Notes under the pieces: model-generated
What the model was told of the DNA's origin: nothing
The model's input: the letters and a program-made list of their open reading frames with translations, nothing else
Databases searched by the model: none
Made by a program: the position numbers and the translations under genes
Source: Arthrobacter mobilis
GTDB lineage: Bacteria > Actinomycetota > Actinomycetes > Actinomycetales > Micrococcaceae
Length of the DNA stretch: 53,704 nucleotides
Assembly (NCBI RefSeq): GCF_012395835.1
Contig: NZ_JAAZSQ010000025.1
Span: 551-54,254 of the forward strand
Reading direction: 5' to 3'
Shown here: positions 34,640 to 43,317 of the stretch, piece after piece
Layout: each line of letters starts with the position of its first letter
Position numbering within the stretch: position 1 is the stretch's first letter

Positions 34640-36757
34640 CTAGCCAGTGGGCGGCTGGCCCGCGAGGGCTTTTTCGATCGGCTCCTGCAGGTAGGGCGCC
34701 AAGGTCCTGGCATAGGTCGCCGTGATGTGCGAACCGTCGAAGTACGTTACGACGGATCCGACGACGGCGGGGCAAACGCCGTCGGTGCAGAAGTACTCAT
34801 CCATATCGGTCCTGTGGATGTGTGGATGGGCGAGTTCGCGCGCTGCCTGGTCCAAGGGGTCCATCCAGTGCCAGCTCTCCGGCGTGCCGGAGCAGGAATC
34901 GACGTCCTTGGCAGCCAGACAGTCCGGTATCGAACTGATTTCGTTGCCCGGGTAGGGAGGGTCCTTGATGACCAGGACCTTGGTACCGGCGTCCGCCCAT
35001 TGCTTCAGATAGGACTTGTATCCTTCCACCGCCGGGGCTTCGGTAGTTTCCCATGAGGTGCCGTGGACCGGGACGGATTGCCGTTCCGACGTAATGACGA
35101 GGTCGAATGCCTTACCCTTCGTCTGCTCCATGACCCATTCGCCGTAGGCATGGCAGTTTTCGGTCATCTCATCGGTATCGAACTCCAACTGCGCGTCCGT
35201 GGGATTGCAGCGTGAGACGAGGAAGGTCGTAATTGTCCAATTGTGCCGTTCGGCGAGCACCTGCAGGGCAGGCAGCCAATGACCCGCGTGGGAATTACCG
35301 ACCAGGGCAATCTCGATGTCCCCGTTGCCATAGGTGCAGACGGGGCGCTCCGTGAACGGCTCATTTGACCAGCAATTGTCCCGGTAGGCGTCCGACCTGT
35401 CATTCTTGGCCACAGCTGGTTCCGGAATCATCCGGTTGTCCGGCGGGCATTCATCCCCTGACGCAATGGCGGCGGCTCCAAGGCATCCATCACCGCCCTT
35501 TTTCAGCTCTTCGAGCTGTTCACCGGCCATCTGCTGGCGGTAATGGACCTCACCCAGCTGTGCGCTGCCCAGCACGGTGAGCGCGATCATTCCCGCTGCC
35601 GCAAAACGATACGTGGGAGTGAGTCTTCCGGAGGGATGTGCGGACCTGAATTTGTCCTCTACGCACGTTTTGGTCAGCCAGGCGAGCACTACCGTCAGCA
35701 CCACGATGACCGCGTTCTCGAGCCAGCCGCGCTCGCCTCCAGTCGCGTAGGGGAGCAGCATGATCAGGGGCCAGTGCCAGAGGTAGACGGAGTAGGAGAC
35801 GTCGCCGAGCCACTGCAGCGGCTTGGCGCGCAGCAGATGGGTGGGCGAGAGGCGGTCCTGCGCGGCCGGCAGGATGACCAGGGCGGTTCCCAGGACCGGC
35901 AGCAGAGCTGTGTAGCCGGGGAAAGGCGTGGCACCGTCATAGGTGAAGCCGGCCAGGAGGATCCCTGCGATGCCGGTCCAGGCCAGCAGAATGCGAACGG
36001 GTCCCGCGAGCCGGGGTGCCGCCCAAGGCCCGATGACGGCTACGAGTCCGCCCACGGCCAGTTCCCAGATCCGTGCCGGGGTGATGAAATACGCGCTGGC
36101 TGGCTCGGAAGCCGTGGTGTGGACGGAAACCGCGAGCGAAACAGCGGCCAGGCCCAGCATCACGAACCCGGTCAATACGGTTGCATTTGCTCCCCATTTC
36201 CTGGCCAGCCAGAAGCCGGCAAGGATGACCAGCGGCCAGAAGAGATAGAACTGTTCCTCAACTGACAGGGACCAGAAGTGCTGGCTCGGAGTCGGTGCAT
36301 TCTCTGCCGCCAGATAATCGACGGATGCGCTGGCCAGGGCCCAGTTCTCGACGTACAAAGCCGACGCGATGATTTCCCGCGCAATGGCAGCCCACTGCGT
36401 TGATGGGGCGAGAATTCTCGCAGCGACTGCAGTAACCAGCAGAACCAGGAATGCGGCAGGTAGAAGGCGGCGGATCCGGCGGCCCCAAAATGACGCAAGG
36501 TCCCTGACCGTACGCGGAGGGTTGGCGACCAGATGGGCGGTAATGAGATAGCCGGATATGACAAAGAACACGTCAACACCGACGAATCCGCCGGTCAGCG
36601 CGCCGGGCCACAAATGGAAGATGACGACAAGGGAAACAGCCAAAGCCCGCAGTCCCTGGATGTCGTACCGGAAACCTTGGACTTTCGGCGTGAATCCTGC
36701 GCGATGCGGCACTGTATCGGTAACTGAACGTGAGATCGTTTTCCTCCTGGCGGTCAC
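34640..36757 (-). CDS. AT3-SGNH O-acyltransferase (OafA/YrhL type), copy 1
   Basis: This is a 705-residue protein with an N-terminal AT3 membrane domain (about ten spans): RYDIQGLRALAVSLVVIFHLW with the catalytic His, GGFVGVDVFFVISGYL and SLSVEEQFYLFWPL. A periplasmic SGNH domain follows, with block I IALVGNSHAGHW (Ser nucleophile) and FDGSHIT (Asp/His). Such fusions acetylate peptidoglycan, O-antigen or other wall glycans, so it probably O-acylates the polymer of this locus. It is a paralog of the gene directly downstream. The DNA is visibly less GC-rich than that copy in matching segments. Start uncertain: GTG 36757 is used, although the best AGGAGG lies just inside it at about 36741-36746. 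It is the second gene of the minus-strand block, 72 bases after the TagB-like gene. Confidence 0.87.
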   Translation of the reverse strand: MTARRKTISRSVTDTVPHRAGFTPKVQGFRYDIQGLRALAVSLVVIFHLWPGALTGGFVGVDVFFVISGYLITAHLVANPPRTVRDLASFWGRRIRRLLPAAFLVLLVTAVAARILAPSTQWAAIAREIIASALYVENWALASASVDYLAAENAPTPSQHFWSLSVEEQFYLFWPLVILAGFWLARKWGANATVLTGFVMLGLAAVSLAVSVHTTASEPASAYFITPARIWELAVGGLVAVIGPWAAPRLAGPVRILLAWTGIAGILLAGFTYDGATPFPGYTALLPVLGTALVILPAAQDRLSPTHLLRAKPLQWLGDVSYSVYLWHWPLIMLLPYATGGERGWLENAVIVVLTVVLAWLTKTCVEDKFRSAHPSGRLTPTYRFAAAGMIALTVLGSAQLGEVHYRQQMAGEQLEELKKGGDGCLGAAAIASGDECPPDNRMIPEPAVAKNDRSDAYRDNCWSNEPFTERPVCTYGNGDIEIALVGNSHAGHWLPALQVLAERHNWTITTFLVSRCNPTDAQLEFDTDEMTENCHAYGEWVMEQTKGKAFDLVITSERQSVPVHGTSWETTEAPAVEGYKSYLKQWADAGTKVLVIKDPPYPGNEISSIPDCLAAKDVDSCSGTPESWHWMDPLDQAARELAHPHIHRTDMDEYFCTDGVCPAVVGSVVTYFDGSHITATYARTLAPYLQEPIEKALAGQPPTG

Positions 36758-36829
36758 TAATGCCCGGGCAGCTCCAATCCTGCAGTAAGTCAGCCTATCG
36801 AAATCCAGCGGGTGCTTTTTCGTGCTTGT

Positions 36830-38065
36830 TTATTCTCCGAGGACGGTATCCACCGCTTTCAGGAAGCGGCGGGTGCTGGCTCCGGGCGAGGTGTCCCCGA
36901 AGTGGTGCCGGACCAGGTCCAGCTGTGCCTGGCCCACGGGGCGGGAGAGCAGTTCGTCGAGCCGGGAGACCACCCCGGCTGCCTCGGAGGCCTCCAGCAG
37001 GGGAACGACGCCGGCGATGCCGCCGGGATCGACGGCGGCCGCCGGCTCGGCCGGCCGCGTGAGCAGCAGCGGCTTGCGCCGCGGAAGCCAGTCCATGGCC
37101 ATGGCGGACAGGTCGCAGATGCACACGTTGGCCTCGGCCATGGATACCGAGAAGTCGGGCCTGCGGTCCACATAGTGCCCGGCCCCGGGGGTCCGCTTCA
37201 CGGCGTCCTCGACCAGGGCCGTGATCTGCTCCGCGGCCGCCCGGTGCGCCGGCAGCCGCACGCCGGTGCGCGGGTGGGGCCGGAACACCAGCCGGTAGCG
37301 CGGGTCCGCCAGGATGGCCCGGGCCATCTCCACCCCGTGGGAGGCCAGCGAGCCGTAGGCCATCGCCGGGCGGTCACCCTCCCAGGTCGGGGCGTAGAGC
37401 ACGGTGGTGCGCCCGCCGGAGTCCTGCCCCGCCGTCGAATCCTGCCCTGCCTCGGGGACCGCGCTGTCCAGCTGGGGCCGGCCGATCTCCACCAGCCGGG
37501 CCGGGTCCAGCCCCCGCACCCGGCCCAGGATGCGCTCGCGCGAGGCCTGTCCGGCGATGAAGGCATAGTCATAGGCCTTGAGCTGGTTGGAGGCCATGGA
37601 GATCTTGTCGCTTTCGCCGTGGCTGAGATGGACGTGCACCTGGCCGGTCAGGCGCAGGACGGTGAAGTTGTCCCGGTTGTTGTTGACGTAGAACACCAGG
37701 CGCACGGCCTTGTCCTGGATGAACCGCTCCACCTCTCCGATGCCCGATGTCAGGTAGAGCGGCAGCGGCGAATCCTTGAGCAGCTCGGCAGCGGTGGTGG
37801 CGCGGTGCACCAGCAGGGCCACCGGATGCGTGCGCGCCAGCTCGGCCAGCGGAGCGAACCACTGGCGCACCTGGTAGGCGCTGGAAGGCTCGTCGGCAAA
37901 GTAGACGACGCAGTCGAAGCGTTCCGGCGCGGCGGATCCGGCGGCCAGCTGCCGCCTGAGGCGCCGGGCCGCCACGGCGTCGGCCGCCTGGCCGCCCAGG
38001 ACCGTGAGCGCGCGGCGGACGGGGGCCGTGCGGGAGGCAGCCGCGCGGAAGATACTGAGGGGCAC
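36830..38065 (-). CDS. CDP-glycerol glycerophosphotransferase family protein (TagB-like)
   Basis: This is a 411-residue GT-B-type transferase. Family motifs are VHLSHGESDK (catalytic His, H149), VEIGRPQLD, TVLYAPTWEGD, LVFRPHPRTG, and an altered CICDLSAMAMDWL where others have TDYSS. TagB/TagF proteins move glycerol phosphate from CDP-glycerol to a lipid-linked linkage sugar or growing chain. It could be the primer for polymer growth (inference); the divergent end motif makes another phospho-polyol donor possible. The GTG at 38065 follows ACAGGAG with six-base spacing. It leads the minus-strand block and is divergent from the Stealth gene across 173 bases. Confidence 0.8.
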   Translation of the reverse strand: MPLSIFRAAASRTAPVRRALTVLGGQAADAVAARRLRRQLAAGSAAPERFDCVVYFADEPSSAYQVRQWFAPLAELARTHPVALLVHRATTAAELLKDSPLPLYLTSGIGEVERFIQDKAVRLVFYVNNNRDNFTVLRLTGQVHVHLSHGESDKISMASNQLKAYDYAFIAGQASRERILGRVRGLDPARLVEIGRPQLDSAVPEAGQDSTAGQDSGGRTTVLYAPTWEGDRPAMAYGSLASHGVEMARAILADPRYRLVFRPHPRTGVRLPAHRAAAEQITALVEDAVKRTPGAGHYVDRRPDFSVSMAEANVCICDLSAMAMDWLPRRKPLLLTRPAEPAAAVDPGGIAGVVPLLEASEAAGVVSRLDELLSRPVGQAQLDLVRHHFGDTSPGASTRRFLKAVDTVLGE

Positions 38066-38238
38066 GAAGGACTCCTGTCGGCAGGTCGGCAGCTGGCAAC
38101 CTGCCCGAACCATGGAGCCTGCCCGGACGTCCGGCAATCCGCCAGCCTTGGCTTGCTAAACTATAGCGACTCTTGCCGCGGCGGCCGGGACGGACGCTGC
38201 GGCTGGCACTGCCCACCGTCGCCGGAGGAAAGGACCCG

Positions 38239-39768
38239 ATGTTCGCCGGACTGCGCGGGACTCTCGCCAGGGTTTTGCCGCAGCCGGCCGTCCAGGCGCT
38301 TTTCGACCTCCGCTACGGCAGGACCGGGATCCAGCGCCGTACCGCCGGCGCCTGGCGGCTGGCCCGCACGCGTCCGGCCCGGCAGGCCCTGGCAACGGAC
38401 ACGGTGCCCGCCGTCGTGGACGGACGGACGGTACTGGCGACGCCGGTGCGGCGCTTCTGCGCGCGCGACGCCGCGGCCGCCAACCACCTGCTGGTCGCCG
38501 AGGCGGCCCGCACCGCCGGCATCGGCCTCCGGGACGAGGTCGCGGGCCCGGCCGGCGGCCGCCGGGTCGGTGTGGCGCCGGAGGATCTTCCCCGGCTGCT
38601 GGCGGCGGTCGCCGGCGCGGCAGCGGGCCGGCCCGTCTACGCCTCGGCCGCCGGCCGCCCGCCCGCGCCGGTGGAGGAAGCCGGCGCCGGCAATCCGTCC
38701 GAGGTGGCAGTCTTTGAGTACCGCGCGGCCGGCGGCCTGGTGCTGGCCGACCGGCGGCTCGGCTGCACGGTCCTGGCCCGTCCGTCCGGACCCTGCCTCC
38801 CCGCCCTGACGGACTTCACCGGGCCGGTGGATCTTGTCTATACCTGGGTGGACGGGGCCGATCCGGCCTGGAGGCGCGCACGGGACGAAGCCTGGGCCCG
38901 GATCCACCCCGGCGAACTGAACGAGCACGCAGCCAACCCGGAACGCTTCCGCTCCCATGACGAACTGCGCTATTCGCTGCGTTCGGTTGACTACTTCGCC
39001 CCGTGGGCCAACCACGTCTACCTGGTCACGGCAGGGCAGGTGCCGGACTGGCTGGACACCGCCAACCCGCGCATCACCGTGGTGGACCACCGGGAGATCT
39101 TCGCCGACGCCGCCGCGCTGCCCACGTTCAACTCGCACGCCATCGAGGCACAGCTGCACCGCATCCCCGGGCTGAACGAACACTTCCTGTACCTGAACGA
39201 CGATGTGTTCCTCGGCCGGCCCGTGGTCCCGGAACTGTTCTTCCATGGCAACGGACTGGCCAAGTTCTTCCTCTCCGACCAGCGCATCGGTGCCGGCCCC
39301 GCCGGGCCGGCGGACCTGCCGGTGGACAGCGCCGCCAAGCGCAACCGCGCGCTGATCGAGGAGAAGTTCGGCAAGAGCCCGCAGTTCAAGTTCAAGCACA
39401 CGGCGCACCCGCAGCGGGTGAGCACGCTGCGCCGGCTGGAACAGGACTTCGCCGCCGCCCACGCAGCCACCACCCATGCCCGGTTCCGCACCCCGGCGGA
39501 CATCTCCATCCCCTCGTCACTGGCGCACTATTACGGCTACGGGACCGGGGCAGCGGTGCCGGCGGACATCGCCTACCGCTACTGCGACATCGGCCAGCCC
39601 GGCGCCCAGGCGAAGCTGCTGCGCCTGCTGCGGGACCGGGACGCGGATGTCTTCTGCCTCAACGAAGTGGGGAAGTCCGCCGTCGGCCTGCACCGCCAGG
39701 AGTCGATGGTCCGGCAGTTCCTCCAGTCCTATTACCCGGTGCCAAGTTCATTCGAAGTAGGAAACTGA
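38239..39768 (+). CDS. Stealth-family sugar-1-phosphate transferase
   Basis: This is a 509-residue protein. The Stealth conserved regions are clear: CR1 DLVYTWVDGADPAW (from residue 198), CR2 RFRSHDELRYSLRSVDYFAP (from 236) and HVYLVTAGQVPDWL, CR3 LNEHFLYLNDDVFLGRPV, and CR4-like HRQESMVRQFLQSYYP near the end. Stealth proteins transfer hexose-1-phosphate (for example GlcNAc-1-P) to make phosphodiester-linked capsule or wall polymers, and are related to human GNPTAB. The N-terminal ~190 residues are lineage-specific. The ATG at 38239 follows GGAGGAAAGG. Its stop overlaps the next start (TGATG), so it is coupled to the double TagF-like protein, implying a polymer with sugar-1-phosphate as well as polyol-phosphate links. 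Confidence 0.9.
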   Translation: MFAGLRGTLARVLPQPAVQALFDLRYGRTGIQRRTAGAWRLARTRPARQALATDTVPAVVDGRTVLATPVRRFCARDAAAANHLLVAEAARTAGIGLRDEVAGPAGGRRVGVAPEDLPRLLAAVAGAAAGRPVYASAAGRPPAPVEEAGAGNPSEVAVFEYRAAGGLVLADRRLGCTVLARPSGPCLPALTDFTGPVDLVYTWVDGADPAWRRARDEAWARIHPGELNEHAANPERFRSHDELRYSLRSVDYFAPWANHVYLVTAGQVPDWLDTANPRITVVDHREIFADAAALPTFNSHAIEAQLHRIPGLNEHFLYLNDDVFLGRPVVPELFFHGNGLAKFFLSDQRIGAGPAGPADLPVDSAAKRNRALIEEKFGKSPQFKFKHTAHPQRVSTLRRLEQDFAAAHAATTHARFRTPADISIPSSLAHYYGYGTGAAVPADIAYRYCDIGQPGAQAKLLRLLRDRDADVFCLNEVGKSAVGLHRQESMVRQFLQSYYPVPSSFEVGN

Positions 39769-42700
39769 TGCCCAATCCCAAGTCCCTCCTGACGCGCGCC
39801 AAGACGAGGACCGAGCGGGTCCTCGATCCGCGGTCCTCCGCCGCGCGCCGCGAACTGCACCATCTGGCGGTCGGCCAGCGCGGGACCGTGCTCACCGCCG
39901 GCTTCACGCTCGCACCCGAACTGACCCCGCTGGCGCTGTGGGCTGCTGCCGGCGGGGACGCGCTCCGGCTGGTGCCGGTCGACGCCGTCACCGGCGAAGA
40001 GACGCCGCACGGCAGGAACTTCCAGGCCGAGCTGCCGCTGGAGCCGCTGGCGGCCCGGGTGCCCGCTGCCGCCTCCGGCGGGGAGGGTGCGGTCCTGCAG
40101 CTGTTCCTGGAAGTCGAGGCCGAGGCGGCCCGCCTGCCCCGGTACAGCCGCGGCATCCGGCCGGCCCCGCAGCCGGGGGAACCTGCGGCGGATACCGCCG
40201 TCGTCGACGCCGGCGACGACTTCGCCTCCTTCCGCACCGGGCTGGAAGCCGGCCGGATCGGACCCGCGCTGCGGTACCGGGCCTGGCTGCCGCTGGGCAG
40301 GTTCCTTGAGACAACCATCGGGCCGCTGGCCCCGGTAGCTGCCGGAACCTCCACGCTCACGCCCTACGTGAACCGGCGAGGCTACCTCAGCCTGGCGGTC
40401 GACCGCCCGCTCAAGCCGTACAACGCCATCTATGTCAAAAAGCTCTCCGTCGCCGGCGGCCTGCTCGAGCTGACCGGCCGCCTGGTCACCCGGCACGGCG
40501 ACGCCGTCCGGGCCCAGCTGGTCCTGCTTGGACGGCAGACCGGACGGCGCTACACCGCCCCCGCACACCTGGTGTTCAACGCCGAAGCCACCTCGCGCCA
40601 CTACGGCCTGCGCGAATACAGCGTGGAAGCAACGCTGGACTTCTCCGGCATTCCCACGCACGAGCTGGCCGAGGAAGACATCGTCGACCTCTGGCTCGAG
40701 GTCTGGGACCGCGTCGCCGCCGAGCCGCACAAGGCACGGATCGGCAGGACCCGGTACGTCACCCGCAAGCTCACCCGGGCCGGCTGGCAGCGGCGCGGGG
40801 ACCAGACCGTGTGCATTACGCCCTACTACACCTTCAAGGCCAAGAACACCTCCTTCCACATCGAGGTGATCGATACCGACGCCTTCGACTACCTGCAGCA
40901 GCGCACCCGGATCCCCCTGCGGAACCAGCGCGGCCTCACCGGCAAGCCGGTCTGGCTGGTGGGGGAGCGGCCGTACAAGGCGCAGGACACAGGACTGGCC
41001 TTCTTCCGCTACCTGCGGCTGAACCACCCGGAGATCGACGCCTACTACGTCATGGATCCGGCCTCCCCGGAGGCCCGCAACCTTGAGGGCCTGGGCAACG
41101 TGGTGGCGTACCGCTCCCGGGAGCACTTCGAGGTGGCCCTGAAGGCGGAACGCTTCATCGGCTCCCACCACCCGGACTTCCTCTACCCCACCCGGCTGCC
41201 GCAGTTCCGCCGGGCGGCCGGCGGCGTCAAGGTCTTCCTCCAGCACGGGGTCATGGGCACCAAGTGGATGGTGCCCAACTACGGCAAGAAGGCTCCCGAC
41301 TTCGAGACCGACCTCTTCCTGGTCAGTTCCGAGCGCGAGAAGGAATACATCGTCAGCGACTTCGGGTACGCGCCCAAGGACGTGAAGATCACCGGACTGT
41401 CCCGCTTCGACACCCTCTTCGCCGGCGACGTCGAGGTCCGGCGGAACCAGATCCTGGTGATCCCCACCTGGCGGGACTGGCTGCCGGACCCGGCGCTGTT
41501 CACCGAGTCCGAGTACTACCACGCCTGGAAGAGCTTCCTGACCGATCCTCGGCTGCGCCGGCTCAGCGAAGAGCACCAGGCCGAGATCGTGTTCTGCCTG
41601 CATCCGAACATGCAGCAGTTCCGGCACCACTTCGCCGACGCACCGGTCCGGGTCATCTCGCAGGGCGAGGTGGACGTGCAGCACCTGCTCAAGGAAAGCG
41701 CGCTGCTGGTGACCGACTATTCCAGTGTCGGCTTCGACTTCAGCTTCCTGGACAAGCCGGTGCTCTACTACCAGTTCGACCGCGAGCGGTTCCTGGGCCC
41801 GCAGGGTTCGCACCTGGAGCTGGACGAGGAACTGCCCGGCAAAATTGCCTTCGACCGCCAGCGGCTGCTGGCCAACCTGGAGGAAGCGCTCGCGTCCGGC
41901 TGCGCCATGCCGCCCGAGTATACGCGCCGGGCCCGGCGCTTCCTGAAGTACCGGGACCAGGACAACTGCCGGCGCATCTTCGAGGCCGTCCGCGCTGCCA
42001 AACCGGCCGAGCCGAGGGTGCGCCGGATGGTGGATCCGGAACTCGGGGAAAAGGTGGCCGGCCGCTTCCGCCGGAGCCGCTACTACTTCCCGGCCATGCA
42101 GCGGATGTTCAAGCTGGTGGCGCGCACGCCCATGGACAAGGACCTGATCGTCTTTGAAAGCGGCCTGGGCAAGCAGTACGCCGACAGCCCCCGGTACATC
42201 TACGAGGAACTGCTGCGCCGCGGCGACACACGCCGGAAGGTCTGGGTCTACGACAGGAAACTGCCGGTGGCGGACCCGCACACCAAGGTGGTCAAGCGGC
42301 TGTCGCCGGAATACTACTGGTACCTGGCGCGGGCCAAGTACTGGGTGAACAACCAGAATTTCCCGCACTACCTGCGCCGCCGCAAGGACGGGGTGTACAT
42401 CCAGACCTGGCACGGCACGCCGCTCAAGCGCATGCTCCACGACATGGACGAGGTGCACGGGCGGACCGACGGCTATATCGAGCGGGTCTCCCAGGCGGTG
42501 CGGCAGTGGAGCGTGCTGCTGTCCCCGAGCCCCTATGCGACGGCGGCTTTCCGCAGCGCGTTCCGGTACCAGGGGCCGGTGCTGGAGGAAGGCTACCCGC
42601 GTAACGATGTGCTCGCCCTGGGCAAGGACACCGGCGCCGGCCGGGCGGTGCGCGCGAAGCTGGGCATCCCGGCAGACCGGAAGGTGGTGCTCTACGCCCC

Positions 42701-43217
42701 GACGTTTCGGGACGACCAGGCCACCGGGACCGGGCGGTTCAGCTTCGAGCTGCCGCTGGACCTGGAGCGGTTCCACAAGCGCTTCGGCGAGGACACGGTG
42801 CTGCTGCTGCGCATGCACGTGCTGGTGGCCGGCCGGCTGTCGATCCCCGAGAGCGCCAGCGAAACGGTGTTCGACGTCTCGGCCTATCCGGAGATCCAGG
42901 ACCTGCACCTGGCCAGCGACGTCCTGGTCACCGACTACTCCTCGGTGTTCTTCGACTTCGCCATCCTGCAGCGCCCAATCATCTTCTACGCCTACGACCT
43001 CGAGCGCTACCGGGACACCCTGCGCGGCTTCTACCTGGACTACGGAACGGACCTGCCGGGGCCGGTGGTGCAGACCGAGGAGGAGCTCTTCGACGCCATC
43101 GAAGCGGCCGGCGGTCCCGACCCGGACGGCCGGGCGAAGCTGGCGGCGTTTGCGGCCAAGTATGCCCCAAAGGACGACGGCGGCGCCGCCGGCCGGGTGG
43201 TGGACGCCCTCCTGTAA
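39768..43217 (+). CDS. Tandem double CDP-glycerol glycerophosphotransferase-like protein with N-terminal beta domain
   Basis: This is an 1149-residue protein. Residues ~1-340 are beta-rich and contain LTPYVNRRGYLSLAVD, like the accessory domain of the 29120-31359 genes. Residues ~400-745 are a first TagF-type domain: catalytic H493 in FLQHGVMGTKW, GLSRFDTL, and T649DYSSVGFDF. Residues ~790-1149 are a second: W-H882-GTPLKRM, EEGYPRND, YAPTFRDD, and T1055DYSSVFFDF. Both halves keep the family His, so both may be active, for example one adding each of two alternating units or a primer and a polymerase activity. There are no membrane spans; TagF-like proteins bind the membrane peripherally. The ATG overlaps the Stealth stop. 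This is the likely polymerase of the locus (inference). Confidence 0.87.
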   Translation: MPNPKSLLTRAKTRTERVLDPRSSAARRELHHLAVGQRGTVLTAGFTLAPELTPLALWAAAGGDALRLVPVDAVTGEETPHGRNFQAELPLEPLAARVPAAASGGEGAVLQLFLEVEAEAARLPRYSRGIRPAPQPGEPAADTAVVDAGDDFASFRTGLEAGRIGPALRYRAWLPLGRFLETTIGPLAPVAAGTSTLTPYVNRRGYLSLAVDRPLKPYNAIYVKKLSVAGGLLELTGRLVTRHGDAVRAQLVLLGRQTGRRYTAPAHLVFNAEATSRHYGLREYSVEATLDFSGIPTHELAEEDIVDLWLEVWDRVAAEPHKARIGRTRYVTRKLTRAGWQRRGDQTVCITPYYTFKAKNTSFHIEVIDTDAFDYLQQRTRIPLRNQRGLTGKPVWLVGERPYKAQDTGLAFFRYLRLNHPEIDAYYVMDPASPEARNLEGLGNVVAYRSREHFEVALKAERFIGSHHPDFLYPTRLPQFRRAAGGVKVFLQHGVMGTKWMVPNYGKKAPDFETDLFLVSSEREKEYIVSDFGYAPKDVKITGLSRFDTLFAGDVEVRRNQILVIPTWRDWLPDPALFTESEYYHAWKSFLTDPRLRRLSEEHQAEIVFCLHPNMQQFRHHFADAPVRVISQGEVDVQHLLKESALLVTDYSSVGFDFSFLDKPVLYYQFDRERFLGPQGSHLELDEELPGKIAFDRQRLLANLEEALASGCAMPPEYTRRARRFLKYRDQDNCRRIFEAVRAAKPAEPRVRRMVDPELGEKVAGRFRRSRYYFPAMQRMFKLVARTPMDKDLIVFESGLGKQYADSPRYIYEELLRRGDTRRKVWVYDRKLPVADPHTKVVKRLSPEYYWYLARAKYWVNNQNFPHYLRRRKDGVYIQTWHGTPLKRMLHDMDEVHGRTDGYIERVSQAVRQWSVLLSPSPYATAAFRSAFRYQGPVLEEGYPRNDVLALGKDTGAGRAVRAKLGIPADRKVVLYAPTFRDDQATGTGRFSFELPLDLERFHKRFGEDTVLLLRMHVLVAGRLSIPESASETVFDVSAYPEIQDLHLASDVLVTDYSSVFFDFAILQRPIIFYAYDLERYRDTLRGFYLDYGTDLPGPVVQTEEELFDAIEAAGGPDPDGRAKLAAFAAKYAPKDDGGAAGRVVDALL

Positions 43218-43237
43218 CCGCCCCGCCCCGCCAACTC

Positions 43238-43297
43238 GTTGACGACGCGGATAATGCCCTTCCCGGACTTGGAAAGGGCATTATCCGCGTCGTCAAC
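43238..43297. terminator. Long perfect inverted repeat between convergent genes
   Basis: A 24-bp perfect inverted repeat (43238-43261 with 43274-43297) and a 12-base loop separate the double TagF-like gene (plus) from the first GH25 gene (minus). It probably terminates both transcripts. Its arms contain AT-rich GATAATG, so it is unlike the purely GC-rich terminators elsewhere in the window. Confidence 0.75.
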
Positions 43298-43317
43298 AAT
43301 GAGTGGAGAGGGGTCGG

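Noticed and set aside
39732-42908. Very long antisense ORF (1058 codons) opposite the double TagF-like gene
   Set aside because: High GC gives long open antisense frames. The peptide is rich in Gly, Val, Asp, His and Gln without motifs, while the sense frame has two full catalytic domains.
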